A stretch of 64,000 nucleotides of DNA from Pycnococcus provasolii (lineage: Eukaryota > Chlorophyta > Pseudoscourfieldiophyceae > Pseudoscourfieldiales): NCBI GenBank assembly GCA_049487715.1, contig CP150563.1, positions 186,001 to 250,000 on the forward strand, read 5' to 3'. The notes below the pieces were generated by a model. It was not told the DNA's origin and searched no databases. It was given only the letters and a program-made list of their open reading frames with translations. This document shows positions 44,402 through 53,890 of this stretch, in pieces. Position 1 is the first letter of the stretch. The number at the start of each line of letters is the position of its first letter. Made by a program: the position numbers and the translations under genes.

Positions 44402-46645
44402 ATGGAGTCGAAGAAGGCGCTCCTCGACAGCACGCTCAGCCACCCCTTCACGCCGCGAGCAGCCATAGGTTCCTCGTTAGGCGGGTTAGGGCAGCGACCC
44501 TCGTCGCGTAGCGGAGGGGGATCGCGCCCGGCGACGCCAGCGGTGCCGGGCTCGCGGCCAACCTCTGCGGCTAACCCTGCTTTTGCGGTGTCGAAAGCAC
44601 AAAACTTTGGGCCCGAGGCGTACGCCGAGGCGTCGGCAACGAGTGCCGGGGATGAGATGGACTTGCCGAGTTGGTCGTGGAACGCGCCCCAGCACGCGGT
44701 GTCAGGCGACGCAATACCGGGCATAGAGGAGGAAGAACTGACGCCGGCACAACTGGCCTTGCTTCGTCAGCGCGGTTCCAGGCTAGTGCGTGGCAAGTCG
44801 CAAATTGTCACATCCGAGGCGCTGAAGAACATACACGTGTCCTCCTATCCGTGGAAGGTGTACACTTACCGAAAGAGAAGCCCGGAGGAGCTGCAGCGAC
44901 TGCAAATGGGTGGTGCCAGCAGTGGCGCGGGCGGCACGCGGCGAAGGCCAGGACTGCCACCTCGTGCTACGCCCACGCCCGACATGTTCAGGGGCCACTC
45001 CGTGTACGAAAGGTCAAGGACTCCGCACTCGTGGTTCAGCAGGCGCGGCGCTCAGTCACTGACGCCGAGCGGCCGTAGGTCTGCGCCGCTCGAGCGCGAG
45101 CCGCCGGAGCTGAGTCCCGAAAGCAGTGCGGCATCTATAGCAGATATGCGCAACACGCCTATGCGAGACAAGACCGGGAACCTCGAGCTCGACCCGATAC
45201 GACCCACGGACTGGCACGCGTTGGACGAAAAGCTGAAACAAGCCGATCGAATCACCGGTGCTTACGTGACGTGCTCAGCCCCGCGCAGCGATCGAGGCGT
45301 CGAGAGTCGCTTTGGCGTGCGCAACTTGAGGGGCGGTTCTGTGTGCATGATGCGCGTACACCACGCGAATCGACCTGAGGACTCTGCCGCTGCGCGTGCA
45401 CAGAAGAAGGAGCGCGACGACGAAACGCGAGAAGACTGGTTTACCGCCGTGCGCCTTAGCGCGGAGTACGGGTTCTCGCGAAAGAAGCTTTTCAAGGACA
45501 TTCAAAACTTTAAGACGTTCAGCGGACGCGACGGCAAGGTGTCCAAGCGAGAGCTCATGCCTTTGCTCGAAAGAGTTGGGTTTGTGGGCCAAGGTGCGAT
45601 GCGCTACGTCTTCAACTTCCTGGACAGAGATCAGACGGACTCTGTCACCTTTGAAGAGTTCGTCGTCGGGCTGGCGGAGCTCAAAACCTTGCTGACTGAG
45701 GCTGAGACGCAGCGCGTTTACCAGAAGTTCGACGAGGACGGCAACGGCTATGTCAACCGTGCGGACGTCATTATCTTCTTCCGGAACGTATCTAAAACGT
45801 ACGAGAAGCGCGTTCAGGCTTGCAGGCGCGAGATGTCAACCTTGCCGGCGAGCTTTCGCACGACGATGCGTGCGCCGCCGCCAGCACCGCCGTCGATGAA
45901 AGAAACTATAGAGGAAGTCGAATTGCACATACATGAAATATTCGGCATTCATGGATTCAACGAGGATCAAATGATCCATTACACAGTCTTCGTGGCAGAG
46001 TGCAGCAGGGACGAAGTGGTCGACAAATTTGTTCGAATGTACTCCAGGCTATTGGCAGCTGAGGAGAAATTGGCGGAACTCATGGAGCAGCATGAAAAAG
46101 AGACGGGGCAAACCTTGCTTTTTGCCCAAAACGGCAAAAAAGACACGGCGAAGGATATGCAGTCCTTGATAGCGGCCGCCGCGGCAGGTCGCATGTGGGG
46201 CAGCACGGTGAGAAAGGAAGCTGTCAATGCCGATGGCAAACTTAAGCTCACGGAGAAAAACGCAGTTGAAGCGACAATCGCCCACGACCAAATACGAAAT
46301 CTTTATAAGCCTCTGAGGAAGAAAGATGTGCCGATTACACCTGCGGAAAAGATGCCAGCCGAGGCTATGCAGAAACGTGAGGAGTACGCCAACATTCTAT
46401 CAAGGCAGGGACAAGATGCATCAGCGCTGTTTGGAGAAGAGAGCTCATTCGCCATGTATTCGCGTTTGCGCGGTGTCCGCAGTACAACGCCAGGTGGCAA
46501 GAGATCGCCAAGACCAAAGGGTTCGAAGGGTGATCGGCCGGGTTCAGCCAACAGCCGATGGACAGCCCTCGCAAAGGCGCGAAGACTCGGCTCCGCAGCC
46601 AAGAAGGTGTTTAAACTCAACGTTCCCCTTCAATCCCCATCGTGA
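44402..46645 (+). CDS. EF-hand protein, long coiled-coil/disordered
   Basis: 747 aa from ATG 44402, chosen for its ACCATGG context; an in-frame ATG at 44306 would add 32 residues. The N-terminal 300 residues are Ser/Pro/Arg-rich with a SSYPWKVYTYRKRSPEELQR block. Residues about 370-500 hold three EF-hand-like units: one degenerate (FKTFSGRDGKVSKRELMPLL), one near-canonical (LDRDQTDSVTFEEFVVG) and one canonical loop (DEDGNGYVNRAD). A helical region follows, with a Lys/Arg/Ser-rich C-terminus. It resembles calcium sensors linked to the cytoskeleton; no named family is recognised. It is intronless. Confidence 0.75.
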   Translation: MESKKALLDSTLSHPFTPRAAIGSSLGGLGQRPSSRSGGGSRPATPAVPGSRPTSAANPAFAVSKAQNFGPEAYAEASATSAGDEMDLPSWSWNAPQHAVSGDAIPGIEEEELTPAQLALLRQRGSRLVRGKSQIVTSEALKNIHVSSYPWKVYTYRKRSPEELQRLQMGGASSGAGGTRRRPGLPPRATPTPDMFRGHSVYERSRTPHSWFSRRGAQSLTPSGRRSAPLEREPPELSPESSAASIADMRNTPMRDKTGNLELDPIRPTDWHALDEKLKQADRITGAYVTCSAPRSDRGVESRFGVRNLRGGSVCMMRVHHANRPEDSAAARAQKKERDDETREDWFTAVRLSAEYGFSRKKLFKDIQNFKTFSGRDGKVSKRELMPLLERVGFVGQGAMRYVFNFLDRDQTDSVTFEEFVVGLAELKTLLTEAETQRVYQKFDEDGNGYVNRADVIIFFRNVSKTYEKRVQACRREMSTLPASFRTTMRAPPPAPPSMKETIEEVELHIHEIFGIHGFNEDQMIHYTVFVAECSRDEVVDKFVRMYSRLLAAEEKLAELMEQHEKETGQTLLFAQNGKKDTAKDMQSLIAAAAAGRMWGSTVRKEAVNADGKLKLTEKNAVEATIAHDQIRNLYKPLRKKDVPITPAEKMPAEAMQKREEYANILSRQGQDASALFGEESSFAMYSRLRGVRSTTPGGKRSPRPKGSKGDRPGSANSRWTALAKARRLGSAAKKVFKLNVPLQSPS

Positions 46646-46717
46646 TTCGATGGTGTGTGAATGGCCGCCGTTGGACGAAGTAAACTCCATTTCATTACTC
46701 AATGAGCAATCTTACGT

Positions 46718-48133
46718 TTACCTCGGTATCGGTTCTGTTTCTTTGGCGTACATTTCCTTTCCATTCGAAACCGGCATCCCCGCTGTTTCCGTCTTGCGTG
46801 CAACCCCGCGCCAGCCCCCTTTCTTGTCCGTGACGTTGTTCGGCGAGCGAGACATTCCCGGCGGCACGAGCACGACGTCGTCCCATGGCCCCTCCTTGAT
46901 CATCGCTCCGATCTTCCCACCCGATTCGTCGGCGCCTGATTGACCAACTCTCGCACTTCCAGCGTACTGCATCTGGAAGAGCACCTCCTCGAGGCTTCCA
47001 ACCTCGATGACGGACTTTTTCACCGCATCGCGTGCACCCTTGCCTTTAAGTCCCGCACCGATGAGCGCTGCCTCGATGTCGACGCGGCTGAGAAAGATGG
47101 GAATGAGCTGTCGCTTATGCCCCTCACCGTCCGTTGCGGTGAGGCTGAGACCTGCCGCCTGATAAACGGGCACGCCTAGCGTCCCCTTTGTATGCAGACC
47201 AGCATCGCGATAGCACTGAACGGCGTGCTTGACTTCGCGCACGTCAGGCACAAGTCGCATCGCTGTGTGCAGCGGCAGTCCACCTGCCAGAGGCCCCTTG
47301 GTTAGCCCGACGCGGTACGCCTCGCCCAAGGTTAGGCTAGTCACATGCGCGTCAGCCTTGGCCTTCTGCACCTGGATAGCGTATTGACGACAATCTTCCG
47401 GGTCCATGAAGAAGAGCGCGAGCTTGCTAGGGATCCTGCTCTTCGTGACGTTGCCACCCGAGGCTGAGACGCCGTCGCGAAGATTCTTATGGTCAGGCAC
47501 GTTATCCTCCGTCATGAATACCACCTCCTTCTGAGGCCCGGAAGTCACGGTGTACACAGTAACTCCCTCGAGACGGTCGGAGATGTCCCGCGCTTCCAAA
47601 CGAGGCTTCATGTAGTCCTCAGCAACATCCATGGCGTTGTCCTTGTACGTCTCCACCTTTTTGAGATCCCGCACAACTTCCCTGAACTTTTTCTGGTCTT
47701 GCGCCGCCAACTCTTCCGTGAGCCGCTGCGGGTCGTTTGCTTCCTCCCACCGTTCACGAATTGCCTTTTTCTTCGTGTTCATATTCCCACGCTTGTGCTT
47801 CTGTTCACGAGCCTCGAGCTGTCTTACCCACTCGTCTTCTTCTGTGTCCCCACTGCTCTTCTTTTTGCCGTCGCCGTCGTCTTCATCGTCGGAGTCCTCG
47901 TCGTCATCTTGCTCCCTCTTCTTTCTGCTTTTCTTTGCCAAGTTCCACAGAGGCATGGGAAGCGGAATGCGCGCGAGCGGCGCCGCGTGTGTGTTTTGCA
48001 GCAGTGCGTCAACCACGTCCGCACTTTCCCGTCCAGTGCCACCGTTGACTACTACAGCTGCTGCTTGTTTGAGGGTCGCGGCTGCGTGTTTGAGTCCAAA
48101 ATGGACATGCGCGGCTAAAGCGGAGCAGCGCAT
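46718..48133 (-). CDS. TIC22: Tic22-family plastid import protein
   Basis: 471 aa from ATG 48133; the frame extends upstream only to non-ATG codons before a stop. An acidic/basic linker (about residues 70-110, DDDEDSDDEDDGDGKKK) precedes the Tic22 domain, which starts near EGVTVYTVTSGPQKEVVFMT. Then come KLALFFMDPEDCRQYAIQVQ, LGVPVYQAAGLSLTA, LIPIFLSRVDIEAALIGAG, VGSLEEVLFQMQY and WDDVVLVPPGM, in the order of Tic22. Tic22 is a peripheral intermembrane-space chaperone of chloroplast protein import. The N-terminal extension and long charged linker exceed land-plant Tic22 (about 270 aa). Confidence 0.88.
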   Translation of the reverse strand: MRCSALAAHVHFGLKHAAATLKQAAAVVVNGGTGRESADVVDALLQNTHAAPLARIPLPMPLWNLAKKSRKKREQDDDEDSDDEDDGDGKKKSSGDTEEDEWVRQLEAREQKHKRGNMNTKKKAIRERWEEANDPQRLTEELAAQDQKKFREVVRDLKKVETYKDNAMDVAEDYMKPRLEARDISDRLEGVTVYTVTSGPQKEVVFMTEDNVPDHKNLRDGVSASGGNVTKSRIPSKLALFFMDPEDCRQYAIQVQKAKADAHVTSLTLGEAYRVGLTKGPLAGGLPLHTAMRLVPDVREVKHAVQCYRDAGLHTKGTLGVPVYQAAGLSLTATDGEGHKRQLIPIFLSRVDIEAALIGAGLKGKGARDAVKKSVIEVGSLEEVLFQMQYAGSARVGQSGADESGGKIGAMIKEGPWDDVVLVPPGMSRSPNNVTDKKGGWRGVARKTETAGMPVSNGKEMYAKETEPIPR

Positions 48134-48565
48134 AGAGCAGCCTTTCGAGAGCGGGCGAAGCCTCCCTAACCCAAGAGCAGGCAAGGACAAACCAGCATGA
48201 GGAGTTGGAGCAACATCAACTTCTCCTTCTCACAACAACACGTGCACTATCACGTCGTCTGTCATGTCGTCCTGTGCTACTACCACGCCGCACGAGCGTG
48301 GGCATGGTTCCCGAGTCTTGGGAAGGGGGAGGGAAAGAAATGCGGACGGGTTATCCGGAGGGGAAAAAGGACCCCCCTGGGGCTTTTTTCCCGAGGTGTC
48401 CTTTTTCCCCCAGGGGGAGGGAGCAGGGGGAGAGGAATTGGAATTGGCGGCGAACTCCCCCCCCCCCTCGGCGAACGATCTACCAACTACAAACTCAAAA
48501 ATATCAATCCCTCCCTCCCTCCCTCCCTCCCAAAAGACAAAAGTCGGAGAAGCTGTGTCTCCCTT
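48134..48565. other. Intergenic, G- and C-rich runs
   Basis: This stretch holds several purine runs and a (CCCT)n run at 48509-48531. No gene is seen. Confidence 0.45.
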
Positions 48566-49394
48566 TAGGCTGGAGTCAAGACCCCCTAATATTTTTGGGG
48601 CAAAAGTGTCGCGCCCCGATTTTAAGGAAAATACCGAGTCAAGACCCCCTAATCGCCCCGACACCAAGGGCATATTAATCCGGATTAATATGCCCTTGCC
48701 GACACATTTCCCTTTTCGCTAATTATTTTTTTAGCAATTTGCCTCCGGGGGGTCTAATCTGCAGATTAGGGGGGGGCGTGAATATTTGCCCTCCCCGGGG
48801 GTCTAATATTTTAGAGTGGTGGAAATAGTCCAGCCGCATGGCGTCTGAACATTGGAACTGCACGTTTGTTGCTGTAGCGATTTTTTCAGAAACTTTTTGG
48901 AGATTCTGTCTGACAGAAGTCTCCGGGAGAGTGTTGGGACCACTTGACAAAATTTTCAGACGAAGCTTACAGAGGAGATTTGATAAATGTTTCCGTGAAT
49001 GGAGTTGACTACCCTTCATGTTGTCTAGGCGCGCGTAGTTGGCTCCCACGCGCGCGTCGCGTAAGCGCGCCGATTGAGCATGGGCGGTGTCACTGTGCAG
49101 TACTACTCCTACCTGACCGAACGAGCTCCATTCTGACGCGCATGGGCGTCGCTACGCGCCGCGCATGCCTCATGGCGCGCACGTCGTCGCGCTGCTCCGT
49201 ATGGGATGAGGGTGGAGTTTGTTCCGCCAGTCCGGGGAGGGGAGGGGGAAGCCCTTGTTGGGGACCGCCCGGGGAGGGCCCCAAGGCCGTGGAGGTCTTG
49301 ACTCTGAACTTCCAGGACCCCTTTTCTTCGCGGAGGCTTAAAAGCGCGACACTTTTTCCCCCCGACACATTAGGGGGTCTTGACTCCAGCCTTA
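48566..49394. mobile_element. Probable inverted-repeat element
   Basis: TAGGCTGGAGTCAAGACCCC at 48566-48585 recurs inverted at 49374-49393; the arms continue, imperfectly, for about 50 bp each (both include AAGTGTCGCG). Subterminal copies of GAGTCAAGACCCCCTAAT occur at about 48636-48653. A 34-bp palindrome and a shorter palindrome CTAATCTGCAGATTAG (48754-48769) lie inside. No convincing coding frame is found. It may be a small non-autonomous transposon. Confidence 0.5.
48665..48698. repeat. Perfect 34-bp palindrome
   Basis: The sequence from 48665 to 48698 equals its own reverse complement, centred between 48681 and 48682 on ATTAATCCGGATTAAT. It has no spacer loop and could form a cruciform. 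Confidence 0.9.
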
Positions 49395-49845
49395 GTAGGC
49401 TTTGGCTGTCTCCTGCGCGCTGGTTTGTAAGGGGGGCAACGCAAAATGGAGTCCCCTGGAAACCCCAATCAGAATCAGACTCCAAAATTTCCGTCAATGA
49501 GAAAAAGGGTCCTGCACCCCCCAGACTGCCAGATTTGGGGATCCACCAACCACACGACCAAATAAGTCCATGCACCATTTTGGTCGGGCCTTTTTTTTTT
49601 TCCCTTGGGGATCCCGGTCGGAGGTCGGTGTTTTGACTTTTGGTGGGGTAGAGTTGTTCCATTGTTGTTGGCAATGGCGTCCAAGTGTGGGAGAGGATGG
49701 TGGGGCTGTGGGGCTGCGCTGAGGGGCGTCCGTTCGACGATATATCTGAGCGACGTGCGCCCTGTTGTAAATAAACCACTTCTTTTCTTCCTCCCGTTTT
49801 TATGTCTTCTCTTCCCGCACGGAGTTCCCGTGGAAGCTTTATTTG
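49395..49845. other. Gene-free stretch with element-end motif
   Basis: No gene is seen. GGGGATCCCGGTCGG at 49602-49616 is the reverse of the GACCGGGATCCCC end of repeat copies A and B, so a further decayed copy may start here; a second GGGGATCC lies near 49535. Confidence 0.35.
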
Positions 49846-50420
49846 GCTCGCAGGGTGGAAGCGGTGAGGTGGGACGGCGTCTGCGAACGTACGACAAGAA
49901 CCAACCGGATCCTTAATCTACTCAGCCTGCCGCAAATGTCAGCCAACGGTTGGGACATCTCAATGCGAGATTGCACCCTTTATCATCCGGAGGACAAACA
50001 CTGCATTCAGCTCGACGTCATCGACAACCTTTTTCATATCAGGATACTGCATAACTACGCCGCAGCTGATCCAATCCACTCCATCACCATTCACCACTAC
50101 CATACCGTGAAACCTCACGTGCACGTGGCTGCAGCACTTAATGGCATGCGCCTACTGCACATGCGACTCTCGCACTTTAACATGCGGAAGATCCGCAAGA
50201 GTATTCAGCACGGCAGTCAGTTCGGGAAACATTTCAGCCTTGACAACCTCAAAGACCTCAAGGAACCGTCTGACAAACCACCATGCAAAGCCTGCCTTCT
50301 AGGCATCAGCCATGATCCCAGCAAACACCGGAGCCACAAGCGCGCAGAATCATGCGGGGATCTAATTCACATCTCAGATACGCTTACTTTTCACGGATTT
50401 TTGACTGCTCTGCGGGGTGG
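49846..50420 (+). pseudogene. Ty1/copia polyprotein fragment
   Basis: The open frame encodes LLSLPQMSANGWDISMRDCT, typical of the region after the copia protease. It continues with MRLLHMRLSHFNMRKIRKSI (the H-x-R-L-x-H of GAG-pre-integrase), CKACLLGISHDPSKHRSHKR (the zinc-type C-x-x-C with a basic tail) and GDLIHISDTLTF, the start of the integrase core. It then stops where a TG...CA-bounded sequence begins. No reverse transcriptase or RNase H is present, so it is a truncated retrotransposon. Confidence 0.7.
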
Positions 50421-50748
50421 TGTGTGAGGTGAACCCCTAAACGGGATACGCCGAACTGCCAAAACCCCCAACAGGGAGGTGGTCACGTGATTCATCAGCC
50501 CCCCTTATAACGGGCAGTGCCCACTATGAGGAGGTTATCACGTGATCCCCCTCTCTCGAGGGACCTCCCTTAGTATCCTCCGTGTAACTCAACCACTCTT
50601 AACTTTTACTTAAGGTGTGTCTACCGTAGGCTTGGCGGTCTTACGTGTAGTGAAAGAGGACGGCTTGAGCTCGCCGCCACAAATAGGCGCAGCGTGTAAC
50701 TCAGAAACAGACTTCTAGTCAAACATTAAATACGTAAACACTCACACA
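50421..50748 (+). repeat. Probable LTR (3' or solo)
   Basis: This 328-bp block starts TGTGTGAG and ends CTCACACA, the TG...CA termini with an 8-bp inverted match expected of an LTR. A purine-rich CTGCGGGGTGG precedes it, like a polypurine tract. It directly follows the copia fragment. No matching 5' LTR or target duplication is found in the window, so the call stays tentative. Confidence 0.45.
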
Positions 50749-51463
50749 AAACATTGATGTACTGTACACGTCAACGACCAAGTCAAAAGTCAAAAGCACG
50801 AGTAGTACTGGTTCTCGCACAAACGAGAGCAGCCGTTCTCCGCTTCTGAAAAAGAACAGGCATCTATCTTTTCTTTACGCACGCACGCACGCACAGATCT
50901 AGATCTATACCTGTTGTTCACCTCAGTCAGCAGTGTGTTCTCACTCACTCATTCAAGAGGGAAGCCTTCAACAGTCAGATTGAAGCTCGAGGCCGGCCGC
51001 GTTGTTCTTCTCAGCGTGACGAGCGCAATCTCTGGACGCGCGAAATTGCTCAAGCCCAATCCAAAGCGAAGCGACCCCACACACCTGTGCCGCGTGACAC
51101 GTATATCCACGACTTTGTTGATGTTGTTGTGCGCAAGCCAGCATGATAATGACGATGATGATGAGCACTGCCGCTGGACGAGTTTTCACGACGTGGAGTG
51201 CTGAGTGCTTCTTGAGGATGAGTGGATGACGAACCGCGGTGATCAGAGAGATGTTGTAGAAGCGAAGGTGAAGACGATGAATTATGGGTGGACTGAAGGG
51301 GTTCGTGTGATGGCTAAAGGGGAAGGTGATGGCTGCCGGGGGGTCTCGCTCGGCAGAGTGTTAAATATAATAAAAGAAAGATAAATACGTGCGTTACTAA
51401 AATTAAGTCACCACCTCTTTGTTCAAGATGATAGCAGGAGTGCAGGACGAGGAAGGCTCGAGG
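50749..51463. other. Intergenic, no gene seen
   Basis: About 715 bp. A (CGCA)n run lies at 50878-50893. Nothing else is recognised. Confidence 0.5.
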
Positions 51464-52690
51464 TCAAGTGCGGTACCCGGGAATGCCCGCGACGCGACCC
51501 ACGCGCGCCATCTTCGACCGAAACTTGGGCTCGGGAACGTGCGCAAACACATTCACGGGCTCCTCGCCGCTCGATTCCAGCTCCTCAATCTGGGCAAGCT
51601 GCGTAGACGCGTGCTTGTGACTGGGGTCCACCGTCAACGCGCGGTGGAATGCCTCGCGAGCATCCTTCCAGTTTCCCATCTGCGCCAAAAGCGTGCCATA
51701 GTTGGCAATCACATTCGCGTTGCGTGGCTCAAGCTCCACCGCATCTTGGAACGTCGCCTTCGCCTCGAGGTACATGCCTTGCTTGTGCTGAACAAGCGCT
51801 AAGTTGCTCTTGCCTTTCGGAATGTTCGGAACGAGGTCTGTCGACTCCGTGAGCATATCCATCGCCCCATTCATGTCGTTGCGGCGCATGTGGAGCACGC
51901 CGAGTGCCTTGCAAGTCCGAGCCAGGGAGTCGCGATCGCGAGAAAATTTACGAGCGCGCTCGTAGCTGGCCACGGCGCCCTCGAGATCTTCGCGTGCCTC
52001 CTTCATCGCAGCAATTCCCATATGCGCGCTGTGCACCTGCTCGAGTTCGAAACGCTCCTTCATATCCTCGTGTGTCAACCCACTCTCCGGCGGAATTTCG
52101 TATGGGCTAGCACCCTTTTTGTTCTTCTTCTTCTTCTTCTTCTTTTTCGGCGTGTCGTCAGCTGCCACCGCCGCCGCCGCTTCCTTCGCCTTGGTCTCCA
52201 TAGCCTTCTCGAGTTCCTCGAGGTCGTAGCGATCGAGTGCCTCGCCGTCGCCAAAAGACATCAGGCTTCCTTCGCGTTTACGGTGTCTCTTGAGACTAGC
52301 CTCCGCCTCACGCACCGCGTTGTTGTACATCTTGCCTGCAAGCTCCCACTTGTTGGCGTCCGCCAGCGTGCGCGCGTAGCTGTTGTACACGTGCGCCGCG
52401 AAACCGCTCCTCTCGACCTCCTTTCCCGAATCCTTGCGGCTCTTTTCAAAGAGTGCAACTGCTGTCGCAAAGCCGGCCACTGCCTCCTCCGTCTGTCCTC
52501 TGGATGCAAATCTTGACGCGTCCTGGAACACCGCCATAAACTGCCGGTACTCCTCAGAGGTTTCACCACCACCACCCTCCCCTTCTATTTGTGCCGATGC
52601 ACTCACCGTCCACAGAGCGGATGCACACAGCGCCACGACGACGTTGAGTCGCCAGTGCGTGCGTCTTAGTCGCAAGGCCACGCCGACCAT
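51464..52690 (-). CDS. Secretory-pathway TPR protein
   Basis: 408 aa from ATG 52690, which opens a signal peptide (RLNVVVALCASALWTVSASA). TPR-like helices follow: AVFQDASRFASRGQTEEAVA, YNSYARTLADANKWELAGKM, LARTCKALGVLHMRRNDMNG, NLALVQHKQGMYLEAKATFQ and NYGTLLAQMGNWKDAREAFH. A Lys-rich tract (DDTPKKKKKKKKNKKG) interrupts the array near residue 200. The C-terminus lacks a membrane segment or retention signal. It is probably a lumenal or secreted protein-interaction module; the partner is unknown. Confidence 0.75.
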   Translation of the reverse strand: MVGVALRLRRTHWRLNVVVALCASALWTVSASAQIEGEGGGGETSEEYRQFMAVFQDASRFASRGQTEEAVAGFATAVALFEKSRKDSGKEVERSGFAAHVYNSYARTLADANKWELAGKMYNNAVREAEASLKRHRKREGSLMSFGDGEALDRYDLEELEKAMETKAKEAAAAVAADDTPKKKKKKKKNKKGASPYEIPPESGLTHEDMKERFELEQVHSAHMGIAAMKEAREDLEGAVASYERARKFSRDRDSLARTCKALGVLHMRRNDMNGAMDMLTESTDLVPNIPKGKSNLALVQHKQGMYLEAKATFQDAVELEPRNANVIANYGTLLAQMGNWKDAREAFHRALTVDPSHKHASTQLAQIEELESSGEEPVNVFAHVPEPKFRSKMARVGRVAGIPGYRT

Positions 52691-53031
52691 GTCGCTGTGT
52701 AGTGCGTGTGATGGGAGTGTGTGCACGCGCGGCCAAAGCCGATCGGGGCCTCAGAGATACAGGAGATATCCTCTCCAGAGGGGCTGTGCGTCAAGGCTCA
52801 CCGGTCTTGCCCGCGGCCGCTGCCCGACCAAACACGTGACGTCATGACAGACCGCCAACTGCTTTACGGGCGCGAGGTCGCTGCTGGGGATCCCTCTTGG
52901 ATTGGTTGGTCTTGCTTGCGAGGAGCTGTAAGTATGTCCCTTTCGCTTTTTTTCGCGCGCGAGTTCGTCCCCGAAGTCGCCCCGTCGGAGAGGGACGTCC
53001 TACATTTTTCACTCGTCAGTGGGTTTCAGCC
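52691..53031. promoter_or_regulatory. Divergent TPR / TMEM107 upstream region
   Basis: 341 bp with GGGGATCC at 52886-52893, 144 bp before the TMEM107 ATG. No gene is seen. Confidence 0.4.
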
Positions 53032-53555
53032 ATGTACGCGTCCGCCAACGAGACCATGGTGCCCGCGCGCTTCATGCTTATGGTCACGCACCTCATTGCC
53101 ACGCTGACCGTATTGTACGACTCTTCAGCCGTGGCACACAAGTCGGGCGCCGACGACTTTGCAGGAGCAAGAAGCGAGTACGTGAAGTTGAGCCGACACG
53201 CTTTGGGAGAAAGGAGCAGCACACATACGGACTAACTCATATTCCACTAACCAACACGCGCACACACGTACGTAATCACAGGGTGGAGGGCTTGGCATAT
53301 GCGGCGGTCATTTGTCTCGGTTTGCAGTTCGTTGGCGTGCTGTCGGGCACATCATTCTTCTTTCCCGCCTTGAATGCGCTGCAGGTGTTGGCGCACTTCC
53401 TGGGCACATGTCTCGTCGGCCTGTTTGTCAGCCAGGGTTGGCCTATTGGTACATATTCGTGGTGCTTTATCATTTTCGCGCTCGTCCCCGCTATCGCCGA
53501 GTCGTTCGTCGCGCTCGCGGTGTTCCGCTTCCGCGTCCTGGACTACGCAGGTTGA
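53032..53555 (+). CDS. TMEM107: TMEM107-like ciliary transition-zone protein
   Basis: Two exons, 53032-53177 and 53282-53555, across a 104-nt intron (GTACGT...ACAG); the split codon GA|G restores Glu. The 139-aa product has four membrane segments: FMLMVTHLIATLTVLY, YAAVICLGLQFVGVLSG, LQVLAHFLGTCLVGLFVSQG and CFIIFALVPAIAESFVALAV. The order P-A-R-F near the start, then F-x-G-x-L-S-G, A-H, then [IF]-x-x-A-L-P/V-P-A-[VI]-x-E matches TMEM107. This protein is part of the MKS module that gates the base of cilia. Its presence implies ciliation. Confidence 0.8.
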
Positions 53556-53890
53556 GACGTCACAAATTCGTTCAGACAATCACAAATTTGTAAAGACGCT
53601 CGCGCGACAAGTGCACCCCAACCGTCTCCCACCTGGTCACCTCCGCCACGTACACAACGGCCTCCGCCCGCGGCTCGAGACGGAACGCGGCACGTACCCG
53701 TGCACTTGCCTTGGCGGAGCGCACGCCTTAAGGCGTTTTCTGTGTGGTCCTGGCCTTTGGTCCGAGGAGGTAATATTTCGGGGATACAGTATTGGTTCAC
53801 GTGATCTCCGTTCCCCTGCTTTTTTTGGTAACCGTCATCTCAACGGGGGCCCACACGCCTCACACGGGCCTCCTCGCCTCGCACGCCAGC
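53556..53890. other. ARP2 upstream region
   Basis: 335 bp. A short direct repeat CACAAATTCG/CACAAATTTG lies at about 53562-53593. No gene is seen. Confidence 0.4.
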
